From Wuchereria bancrofti (taxonomy: Eukaryota; Nematoda; Chromadorea; Rhabditida; Onchocercidae): DNA of 64,000 nucleotides. The stretch covers positions 2,701,180 through 2,765,179 of the forward strand of contig SSBO01000008.1 of assembly GCA_005281725.1 (NCBI GenBank), written 5' to 3'. The translations under genes and the position numbers were made by a program. The notes under the pieces were generated by a model. That model was not told the origin of the DNA, ran no database searches, and saw only the letters and a list, made by a program, of their open reading frames with translations. Positions 13,801-23,824 of this stretch are shown piece by piece; the stretch's first letter is position 1, and every line of letters starts with the position of its first letter.

Positions 13801-14996
13801 TGATTCAGATATTAGAATAAAGCACTGAATTATAAAAAAGAAAAGACAAACATTTAATTATAAGTTTTGAACAAGAAACTTTTTAGCAGATTTTTAATTG
13901 GCAAAAAAAAAAAATTATCTTGTAAAATTTAAAACAAATTTTTTTTTTAAAAAAACATAAATTTTATTTAAAAAGTTTTTTTTTAACTAACCATAAACAA
14001 CTTACCTAACACCCAATGTAACTTCTAATGCTTTAACTGACTCAGAGAAAAAGCATCGTACTTGATATGCTCGATCAGCTTCTGTCTCGAAAATCTTAAA
14101 TTGAACTCTAATATTATTTACAACATTTAAAAATTCAGATCAAGAAGAAAATAGGTAAAAATGCTAAATTAGTGGTTCCTTTATTAATTTCGCCAAAATT
14201 TTCATTATTTAACTCAACTTAAGGAAATACTTGAAATTTTTTAAAATTTCAAAAATATTATTGAAAACAGAACTGGAATATAATATCATACCGGATGGAA
14301 TGATACGATGAGTGTAAATGTGTAAACAACACCACGTGGATTCAACTAAAATTTGAAAATATACGAAAATTTGGAGAAAATGACATTAATTACAATTTGC
14401 AGTTCATAAGATGCTTAAAAAAACCGATCGGAGATAAAAAAAAAAAAGGAAAACAATTTTGATAACGAAAAAATAACTTTAGAAAGAACTTAAATAACTT
14501 TAGAAAAACTTTGATTTAAGTTAAATTTGAAATGCATTGCAACAAACTACTATGGAATCAAATAATTAAAATCAAATTCCGCCAAAAAAAAAAAATGGAA
14601 TTTTCATGCAAATAAACAACAAATACTTTTATTTACTATTATAAATGCCTCTTATTGAATTATTTTCGCAAAAAAAATTTGTAACTGATGAAGAGATGAT
14701 AAATTTAGATTGTATATGGATCATTTTTATGAAAAACGAACCAAATCTATGACATAGGTTTTCAAAAAAAAAAAAAAAATGTACCGTGCGCTGACGTCGC
14801 ATGTTGCATTCACCAAATTTCAACGAAAATTTTAGCTGTTGATTGTTATTTGACAGTTTTTCAAGAGTATATAACTGCTGATTTTCGCCAAAGTATGATG
14901 TTACACAATTAGGATTATCACTTTCACCCTTGAAATTTCAAGATTACTCACTTAACTAAGAGTACAGTTCAAGAAAATAAAATAATAATAATAATA

Positions 14997-15064
<68 letters not shown>

Positions 15065-16054
15065 TCTGTTTATTAATTATTGAAAATTACCTAGGTGGAA
15101 TGACTAAAATGTTTTTTTCACTTTTATTCTATCATATTAGATTATCTCGGCAAGTGTTATTAAGGTGATATTCATAAGCTGTGATCAATTTTTATGATCG
15201 AACAGATCAATCAATATCAGTGAATTTTGAAGTACTATTTGAGTATTATTATTTGAAGCAAACTATTTGAAGCATTCTATCAACAAGTAAATTACCACCG
15301 AATATATGACAAAATTGAATGCTAATAAGCTATGCTTTTTGATACCTGAACATACAATCTGCCAAAAAATGAATATGTGGTAATCACATCAATTTCAATA
15401 CCATCTAAACCACATTCCACTTCCGGTTCACCAACAACACTATTCTCGATTAGGCCAAGATCTGATATTGAATCTTGATACGTCTAAATGACTTAGTCAT
15501 TTGATTTTATGGCTCTCATTGGAAAAACATGAATTTAAGTTTCAAACAGTCAAAAATCTTTAAATATTAATTCAAAATTTTCTTAAAATTGTCACTTATT
15601 AGCTTTCTTGTATTTGATTTGTGCTTCAGCCTAATGTTAATTTTATAATTAATTTGCTGTAATTTATAATTGAAAATTAAAATTGAGAATTAAATTAAGC
15701 AAATTTCACCCGAAAACCCACTTATGCAAAGATAGCTATGATTCAATTAAATTAAAGGTTGAAAAATCCACTAAAAACTCCTTTTTCAAAGTATACGAAT
15801 CAAAGTCCAATTCAATAACATAGCCGCAGAACAAAACTGCCAGACGCCATTGCTAGGAACTGAACCTAGGTACTGCAAGCGGAAGTCGGAAACCTTAACC
15901 ACTCGGCTACTCACTCCAAGCAACACATGGATTTTAATTAAATTTAAATATTTTTTAATTTAATTAAATGATTAAATTAATTGTAAAAACTAACAGTATT
16001 AATAAGTAGTAGGCAAGAAATGATAGCAGATGTCACCATCATACTGACTATCAT
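10899..16054 (-). CDS. Cuticlin-like ZP-domain transmembrane protein, 492 aa
   Basis: Twelve exons, 5' to 3': 16054-15995, 15483-15346, 14928-14785, 14345-14292, 14094-14006, 13636-13497, 13249-13162, 12930-12765, 12451-12352, 11912-11807, 11685-11495, 11101-10899. They join in frame to 492 residues. Residues 1-20 are a signal peptide (MIVSMMVTSAIISCLLLINT). A zona-pellucida domain spans about 44-290 with the cuticlin hallmarks GEPEVECG, FGECNMRRQR, VSFHP, DRAYQVRC, GPLVKFA and HSCYVDDGQG. A furin-type site RARR lies at 374-377 and a membrane helix at about 442-466, followed by a short cytoplasmic tail ending NNLW. Proteins of this family are cleaved before the membrane and polymerise in cuticle or apical matrix. 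The cysteine-rich N-terminal half plus membrane anchor is the standard cuticlin-like layout. Which C. elegans cut/cutl member it matches cannot be decided here. A CT at 16078-16079 (AG acceptor on the minus strand) 24 bp before the ATG may be the trans-splice site. Confidence 0.92.
12146..12313. repeat. ATT/GTT/ACT trinucleotide array in a cuticlin intron
   Basis: Imperfect trinucleotide tract in the intron 11913-12351. On the minus strand it can be read as a long Asn run, but the cuticlin frame has already left the exon at 12352, so it is intronic. Confidence 0.9.
14978..15059. repeat. AAT trinucleotide array
   Basis: Nearly pure AAT repeats of about 80 bp in the second intron (14929-15345) of the cuticlin-like gene. 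Confidence 0.9.
15845..15916 (-). pseudogene. tRNA-like sequence (Ser/Leu-type D arm), probable tRNA pseudogene
   Basis: On the minus strand the A box TAGCCGAGTGG and B box GGTTCAGTTCC are both present, and the T stem pairs fully (CTAGG with CCTAG). The acceptor strands GAGTGAG and CAATGGC pair only at the end positions, and the anticodon stem is imperfect, so a working tRNA is unlikely. It sits in intron 1 of the cuticlin-like gene on the same strand. A tRNA-derived short interspersed element is the alternative. Confidence 0.6.
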
Positions 16055-17794
16055 GTCGACTTTGTTGTGATAGTAGTCTAAAGTAAAGAAAGTTGTGAAA
16101 TGAATGAAAAATTTGAATAAACTAACTGAAATCATGTCAACTTTAATAATTTGTAAATCATATAACACAATGATCTTTTTGAAATGAATTAAATTGAGAT
16201 CAAGAGAAAGAGAGAGAGAGAGAGAAAGAAAAAAAGATAAAGGAAAAATATTCAGTAAATGAAATGAGAAAAAAAAGCTTAACCAGGTTAATGGGATTTC
16301 ACATAAATTGATGAAATTATTATAATGATGAGTTAAGAGAAAATGACATCGGAATGTTCTTGTTTTCACACCAATTACAGCCATTTTATGTTGTTTCAAT
16401 CGTTTTTCTTAACTTATTTACATACAATTGGTCATTTTTTTTTTTTTTTCAGAATATTGTCCAGCGGAATTTTCGAGAATAAAAATGACACACGGATGCA
16501 TATATAATTAATTGATACTGAAATTTAACAAAATTTCTAGGACAATAGAAAAGTATTTATAGGACAGTACAAAAGTGGTAAAAACAATTTTGCAGTTGTT
16601 AAATTTAATTTAATAATAATTTGCTACATATTTGTTTAATTAATAGTGAGTAATATATAATAGAAAATAACTGTATTGATCATTTTGAAATAAATCTTTC
16701 AAACGTGTTATATTATAGCAAATTTAAATTACAGAAAGTAGAAATGGAATGAAAATCAAAATTGAGAAAAAGCTAAAATTCGAATAATGGAAATTATTCA
16801 AAAGAAAAAAAAATTAAAAAGTTTTTACTTGAAAGAAATTGTAAGTTAAATAATTTGTGATCACATCAATTTCTTTATTATTTTTTAGATTTTTCTATAC
16901 ATAAACTAAATGAAATTCTCAGAAAGCAATCCTTTATTTTATTCATTAAATTTAACAAGACGATTCTTTTTAATTTCATTAATTGAAATCGTAAATTATG
17001 ACAGTTTCTACTCGATTTATTGGACAGTTACTTTTCATACATTGTCGGTTACGATTAAAGGATTAAAGCAAAAATTATTACATATCCTCGAAATATTGCA
17101 ATGTTTCTTAATTCGATTTACCCAAATAGCAATCTTTCATCTTCTTTAGAAGAAAAGTTTTGAGAAATTTTAATGACACAAAGTAAAATACGTATCTGAC
17201 AATTTTCAAAAATAAGTAAAGAATAGATTAAAATTTAGTAATACTTTATATTTTAAAATAAATTATATGGTAGTCGAGCTTTTTAGGTGTGAATATAAAA
17301 ATTGTGTTAAATTGATATTGTTTAAATATTTGTTTCTATAACAAAACGTTTTACCTACCATACAAAAATAGTATAAAACAATAAGTAATGATTTCCTGAA
17401 GGTAAACGAATTTCTTTTTTTTTGTCACATTCAAAGTTTCCCGCAGTTTTTTTTTGTTTCATAAAATAAACATTTAAATAGAATTAAAGTTGAATTAATT
17501 GAGCATACAGTTTTCAGAAAAAAAAAAAAAAACATTGTGCAGAAGTTCTTTTCATCCTTTTCGTAAGAGAGCAAACTGCCATTGCATTCATTTAATTCAT
17601 ATTAAATTTAAAATTAAATTCCAAACAAGAATATGTAAATTGGAAATAATTTATTTAATTAATTATATTTTGATTACTTTTCATCTAAATGCATCCATTC
17701 ATAAATGAAATCTGTATGACTGCGTCTTTTATTGCTTAACAAAAAAGAAGAGTAATCATTATTATTATTTTTTTTTAAATACAATTTAAAACAT
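16055..17794. other. Spacer: cuticlin 5' flank and globin 3' flank
   Basis: No coding exon is visible. The cuticlin promoter should lie just above 16077. A GA-rich tract sits at 16201-16230. The minus-strand AATAAA at 17728-17733, 62 bp past the globin stop, is a likely polyadenylation signal. Reading frames at 16910-17149 and 17499-17708 have AT-rich chance composition. Confidence 0.6.
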
Positions 17795-20700
17795 TTAAAT
17801 ATGTGAGCCAGATTCTTCGGTAGATTTCCAAAATTGAATAGTTGGAGCAGAAGATGGTAACGAGGGAACTGGTGCAATCGTTTGAAATGGTGCAAACGCT
17901 GATGATCGTCTATGATAGGCTAATTGCCGCCTCTAAAAATTATTCCTTTAAATGTAATTCAAATTTCTTGACAACTACTGTAATCAATAAACAATTAATA
18001 TCCAACAAAATTTCAGCAAAAGTTTTCAAAAGATTGAAAAAACAAAAAATTTTTGCAGCATTTTACATAATTTTACAATGAAATTAACTAGAAACATTCT
18101 ATTTAAAAAAAAAAAAAAAAAATTTAAAAGTGTTTACATCATGTAAATGTCCTCGTTTAATTTTCTCTATAGCAAATGAGATTATAAAAGCCCATGCTTT
18201 TCTTGAAGCTTCTGTACGACCTTTCTTGTCACCCCAATCCAAGGTACAATCGATAAATGCTTCTGCCATCAAATTCCAAATTTCCTTCGATACTTGTCGT
18301 CGAATTAACTGAAAGTACTATCACGCAATAATATTTCAAATGATTACAAATTAATTTACTGCCAAACTAAATTATAATTTGCAAAAAATACAAAAATTAA
18401 TATTGCTGAATTTTTTGATGGAACAAATCAAAAAATTCAACAATATTTCTTTCTTATTTGAAAATAAATTCTTACTTAGAATTAATTGCATTTACAAATC
18501 TGACTATAAAATTTGTAAAATTTGACTAACATTTGCATGCGTAGCACCAATAGAAAATAAATATCCGGACATTGATTCCAAATTTTCTAAATTGTCAACA
18601 ATCTGCAAGTAACAAAGGAGTGAAATTATAATTGATTCAAATATTCTATAAAAAAATAAACATTAAGCAATGATAATTTTCAAGATTTTTTTTATCATTA
18701 ATTTATCATAAGCTATCATTAAATGGAAAAAAAAATGGCAGACAGAAATGATTTTTCAAAATCACTAAACAGATTTAATTAGAAGAGATCTAATCTGAAG
18801 ATACCATAAGATAAAATTATTGTAAGCGGAAATAATGCTAAATTAATATAAAAGATATTTTTTTTTCTTCCAATTAAATCTGTTTAATTATTTTGAAAAT
18901 CTGTTTAATCAATTTTAGTTTTGTAGCTGTTAACATTTCTTATCATATCATAAGCATTTCTTATCATTCTAATTAAATCTGTTTAATTATTTCTAGTTTT
19001 ATAGCTGTTAACATTTCTTATCATATCATAAGCATTTCTTATCATTCCAATTAAATCTGTCTAATTATTTTGAAGATCTGTTTAATTATTTTTAGTTTTA
19101 TAGCTGTTAACATTTCTTATCATATCATAAGCATTTCTTATCATTCCACTTAAATCTGTCTAATTATTTTGAAGATCTGTTTAATTATTTTTAGTTTTGT
19201 AGCTGTTAATATTTCTGATCTAAATAATATCAAAATATCAAAAGACTTACTTTATCCAACATTTCACCGACAGCTTTTGCATGTGCTTTATTAAAACTAT
19301 CACGATTGGGAAATCGATGAGGAAAAGGACATCTAAAGAATTGATCCTTTATTTTCTTTGATTTAAAATATATTCCATGCAGTAGAGTTGAACCAATTAC
19401 TGTTGGACCTTTTGTTATGTAAACTTGACGCCAAATATTTCGTATTAAGTGAATTTGTGCCGATGTAAGAGAAGGCAATGTTTCCGTAGAACGATGTCTA
19501 CTTAATGATTGTTCCATCTGAAATTTTATTTTTACTTTTTTCTTTTCACTTATTATATTTATCATTTCTTCATTTATTTCATTTGCATTAAAGCAAAATG
19601 CATTCATTTTGTGATAAAAAGTAAAAAAAAAAAAAAAAAAGGAGTAAAACATTTTGTAGCAAATATTAATTTAATTTAAAGTTTCAATTTTTTGATATGT
19701 AAGAAATTAAAAGTAATCAAATTTTACACTGTTTACAAATATCAAATGATCACTGGAATGATACATTCCTTAAAGACATTTTTTACTAAAATATCTAAAA
19801 CTAAACTGCTGAAATAATGATAATTTTAAATTAGCATAAACAATGATAAATTAAATCAAATCATTAGTAATACCTGTATATTACAAAGTCGCAAATTTTG
19901 TAACGATGATTTCTTTTTCTTTTCAGCCAATTTTTCTTTTTCATTTTCATGTGAGCTACTACTTGTGCCAGCTAATGATAGTCCACGACATTTTGTTGCT
20001 TGTTGATCGTCTAATGTCAAAGCATTGTCATTTGTCAAACATGGTTGATTGGTAGAAATAGGAGGAGGTGAAGGTGTATTACTGCTTTCATTACCTACAG
20101 TTATCAGAAAATTGGACGGCTCATTTGACATCTGAAATTGAAATTGTTAAAGAACAAATAAAACTATTGAAAATTAATGAATTATTAGTATCAATTTTTT
20201 TTGTAATGCATGAGAGTGAGAGAGAAAAAAAGAACGATACTGAGAAATTTCAAACATTAATTTAAAAGAGTTTCTTTTTTTTTTTTTTTGAGCATATGGA
20301 AGGAAGAATGAATAAACCTGGGGAATATTAATCGCATATTTACGATTTGTACTAAGTGGCGAAGATGAAAGCTCGTCAAATTCACCGCTGAATTCATCTT
20401 CCACTTCTCTATAATGAAAAAAAAAAAATCATGAAAGAAATAATATTAAAAATTATATTTGTTAACAATAAAATGATAATATTATTTTGTTTAAAATTAT
20501 AATCGATTATTGATTGATCAAATTTTATAACCTTTTTATCAACATATACTATCATCAAAAAAGATAAAAGAACTTCAAGACATCGTAAATCGGACATGAT
20601 AAAGTAGTACTGACGTGGAATCGTTATTCATATTAGTAACCAAAATTGTCGGTTTTCTTGATCGTTTATCATGTTGAAAAGATTCTGATGGACTTTCAAG

Positions 20701-23700
20701 ACTAGAATTAAATTAATATATTGTTTTTAAATTATTTCTTAAGAATTCAAATAAAATGGAAAAAAAATTTTTTTTTTTTCCAAATACTTTAAAATGGATA
20801 AAATACACTAACCTAAGAGTAGATGATAATTCCATTGCTGCAGATAACTTTTTTGGGCTTGATACTGAACTTCCATGCTTCTTTTCCTGAAACAATTATA
20901 TTAATTAACAGTTTTAGACTAATTAATAGACTGATTTCTTTTTTTTTTTTCAGAATAGACTAAAGTTATTTCATAGAATCTATCGTTGAAATAGTAATTT
21001 GATATCATATACAAACCATTCCTTCGATGTAATAGATAATGAATAAAAATGACTGAACGGCGGTAATGACAAAAGGTTAAAAATTTGCGCCGCGCAAGAT
21101 AATGCAAGATAATTAATTAGTTCTTATAAAATTCGCTCCATTTTTTTTCAGTTTTGTTTTTTTTTTTTAAATATATTAATTAGTTTTTAGTAATTAGTTC
21201 TTAAAATGAATTCATTTACATTTTACTACAAACTTAAATCTCATATTAAAACAGAAATTTATAGAGGAAGTGCTGGAGCCTCCTTAGCTCAGTGGCAGAG
21301 CGTCTGTCTCGTAAACAGAAGGTCGCTGGTTCGATCCCAGCACGAGGCATCTTTGCAACCTTCGATCTTGTTTCAAAACTGGAACGTGTGCCGGATAGTA
21401 GGCAACAAACTTCCCCTTTGCGCCGGCTTTTTCTCAACCTTTGCGCATGCTTTCACATCAATTATCATCGGGCATCGAAAAAGTCTCAATTGTTAGTTTA
21501 AGTCATAACTTGAAACCTTACTTTAAACCGGATAAACAGAGATTCAGACTATTTATTATCAATAGGTTAAAGGTCATGCTAATAGTACTGTAAAAGTTCA
21601 GAGTAAATGCAAAAGTAAATTGTTAATTTCCTGTACTTCCCATCTCTTCTGATCTTATCGTCACATTCAACAAACAATCTTTCTGCTTTTAAATAATTTC
21701 AATTGAAGTTGTATCATTTGTAAAGGGAAGAAAAGGAAAAGTACCATTAAATAGGAAATAGAAAAATTTGTAAATTCAAATTTTCTTTGTCTACATTTTT
21801 TGGCCATTAAAGAACTTTAGAGAAGAAGACTTAAAGTTCTGCTTGCATATTTAATTAGCTAATCAATTAATGCTTGGTTAATTTAGCAAATAACACAAAG
21901 AATTAACTTTATTTTGTCATTAAAGAATAGATGAATGAATTAATTAATTATGTTATGTCTGAAGTATAAATAATAAATGTTGATCTTCTGAAGTAATAAT
22001 TCCAACAAATTTTTAAATTTTCTTTCTTTTTTTTTTTCTTCGACTATAGAACTTATTATCATTGATGTTATCACAAAATAATATGATTATTTAGTTATGA
22101 AGAAAAAAAGAAATCAAATAATTTTATTCCCAAATGAGGTAAAGAAATGATTGAGAGTGATTTGTTGAACAATTTGCAAAATAATAAATATTCTCTGCGC
22201 GATTCAGAAATAAATGAGAATTAAGCACCTTTTAATCGAATGCTTCTTTCTGTTCAATTTCTAAGGATAATTTTACATTGTTAATCTCATTTGAACAAAA
22301 TAACAATGAAATGAAATATACATTACTTAAAGATTATTATTATTATTATTATTTCTAAAAAGCAAACAGTAGAGAAATAGATTTAATTCAAAAAAATTTA
22401 ACTTCATTTTTATGTAAGAGTCAATAAATCTTTTACAATCCCTAAAATTTCCATTCCATTCCTTCCTTCCTCTCATCTATTCGTTTTACTTTTATCAATA
22501 AATGCAGACAAATACTTGTGCCATTTGTCGTTAAACGTCATTCATTTGTAAGTGAAGATGCACTTTTCAATACTTCAAATATTATCCGATAGCAGTGATA
22601 ACAGTGCTGCAATTTCACTTACTTATCCTAATCACCTCTTAAAAATTTTCCTTAATTCCAATGAATTTATAAAAATGAAACAGGAAATTTCTTCAATCAA
22701 TAATACATTTTCTTAACAGAACAAATTATTTTTTTTTTCTTTCAAAAAGAAAAGAAAGAAAAAGTTGTGAAATATATGTTATTGATGAAATTTTTTTTTT
22801 TTTTTTAAATTTTATGAAATATCATTGATATCATTCAAAGTATATTTAAGACTAAAATGATTGATTAATAGAAAATAAGCAAGAATATTTGTCTTAGTGA
22901 TAACAAATGGAAAATAATTAGAAATATTTTCCTTAATGATAATAATATTAGAAATGATTTCATTAATCATATTATCATTAGGAGAAATCAATAGGAAAAA
23001 ATCTGAAAAAAGATTTTTTTTTTTTCTTTAATAATTGCCACTTTATTAATTTAAATCGAAATCAATTCAGTTCAAAAGTTCCATTCCAATTATACTTCTG
23101 TGTAATTTTCCTGATGAAAGGAAACAAAACTTGGCTGATAAAATTCTAAATTACTGGTTGAAATTTTCCTTTCAATATTTCAATAATTATAGTAATGAAT
23201 TTATTTAATAGTTGCTGTGCAGAACAGAACAGTAAATCGAGTGAGTATGTTGAATAGCAGTAGAAAATTATTTTTGAAATCAGATTAAAATATTTAATTT
23301 GAAATCTTAAGTGTTTGTTTACTAAAATATCCAAATTTCAATTAGTTAAAATTCTAAAATCTATACAATTTTATAAAAATTTCAATGAAAAAATGTAAGG
23401 TATTAAACAAAATATTGTGATAGTTTGAAAAGAGTGAAGTGTTTTTTTTTTTTTTTAAATATAAAAATGATAACTTTTTAGTTTGAAAAAAAAAAAAAAA
23501 AAAACTAAGTAAACAAAAAACACCTACCAGAGCTGATTCGATAGCAACTGAAGATTCTTCAAAAAATTCTTCAAAATCAAGTGGTTCATTTAAATGTTCA
23601 ATATCAAAATCTTGTAATGAAATACTCGATTGATAATCATTATTCTCATCCTGAAGAATTGTTGAATTTCGTTTCTGCTTTCGTCCCAATTGATCATCAC

Positions 23701-23824
23701 TACCACCGATCGGTTTCAAATGTCTTCCATGTTGTTGATCACGATCCAAATGAAGCATAACTGATTGCCATTTTCGGATGGTACTTATTTTCTGATTTAC
23801 AACCCACTTCCAGAAACGTTTCAT
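17795..23824 (-). CDS. Nematode globin with long N-terminal extension, 484 aa
   Basis: Nine exons, 5' to 3': 23824-23528, 20886-20813, 20701-20615, 20408-20318, 20131-19874, 19517-19251, 18602-18531, 18308-18138, 17932-17795. They join in frame to 484 residues. Residues 1-269 are a polar Ser/Glu/Gln/Lys-rich extension without a recognised domain (acidic stretch around 70-92). The globin fold runs about 283-440: helix A/B (LIRNIWRQV), Phe pair near 329-330 at the CD corner, distal His 348 in NKAHAKAV, proximal His 380 in IGATHAN, and a final helix IWNLMAEAFIDC. Both haem-contacting histidines are kept, so haem binding is likely. Residues 440-484 are a Pro/Ser-rich tail. Nematodes carry many such neuronal-type globins with extensions, and which ortholog this is cannot be decided here. 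A tRNA gene and a 99 bp minisatellite lie in its introns. Confidence 0.92.
18754..18903. repeat. Imperfect inverted repeat beside the minisatellite
   Basis: CAAAATCACTAAACAGATTT near 18760 is the approximate reverse complement of AAATCTGTTTAATTATTTTG near 18877. The second arm is also the start of the 99 bp tandem array, so the array may have grown from one arm of a fold-back. Confidence 0.5.
18870..19211. repeat. 99 bp minisatellite, about 3.5 copies
   Basis: The core TAGCTGTTAACATTTCTTAT starts at 18924, 19002 and 19101, and a diverged copy starts at 19200. The last two intervals are exactly 99 bp and the first is 78 bp (a copy lacking 21 bp). It lies in the globin intron 18603-19250 and runs to within about 40 bp of the donor. 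Confidence 0.88.
20887..23527 (-). other. Large first intron of the globin gene
   Basis: At 2.6 kb this is much longer than the other introns of the gene. It contains the tRNA-Thr gene on the opposite strand (21278-21349) and a less AT-rich stretch to about 21490. No further coding exon was found. The splice CTG|gtaggt at 23527 joins in frame to GAA AAG at 20886. Confidence 0.75.
21278..21349 (+). tRNA. tRNA-Thr (anticodon CGU)
   Basis: A 72 bp cloverleaf: acceptor GCCTCCT/ACGAGGC plus discriminator A, D arm GCTC...GAGC, anticodon stem TCTGT/ACAGA with loop CTCGTAA (anticodon CGT reads ACG, Thr), and T arm GCTGG-TTCGATC-CCAGC. The A box TAGCTCAGTGG and B box GGTTCGATCC are intact. Oddities: the acceptor has one C:C mismatch at the sixth pair, and no run of four T follows until 21428. 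It lies in a globin intron on the opposite strand, which is common for nematode tRNA genes. Confidence 0.88.

Noticed and set aside
15977..16399. 140-codon frame on the minus strand
   Set aside because: Only the last ATG region (16054-15995) is used, as the signal-peptide exon; the upstream part is low-complexity and lies above a likely trans-splice acceptor.
16910..17149. 79-codon frame between cuticlin and globin genes
   Set aside because: No start context or domain; the composition is ordinary for AT-rich intergenic DNA.
21206..21501. Overlapping frames on both strands with a familiar-looking peptide (AGIEPATFCLRDRR)
   Set aside because: This is the translation of a tRNA gene, a common false protein.
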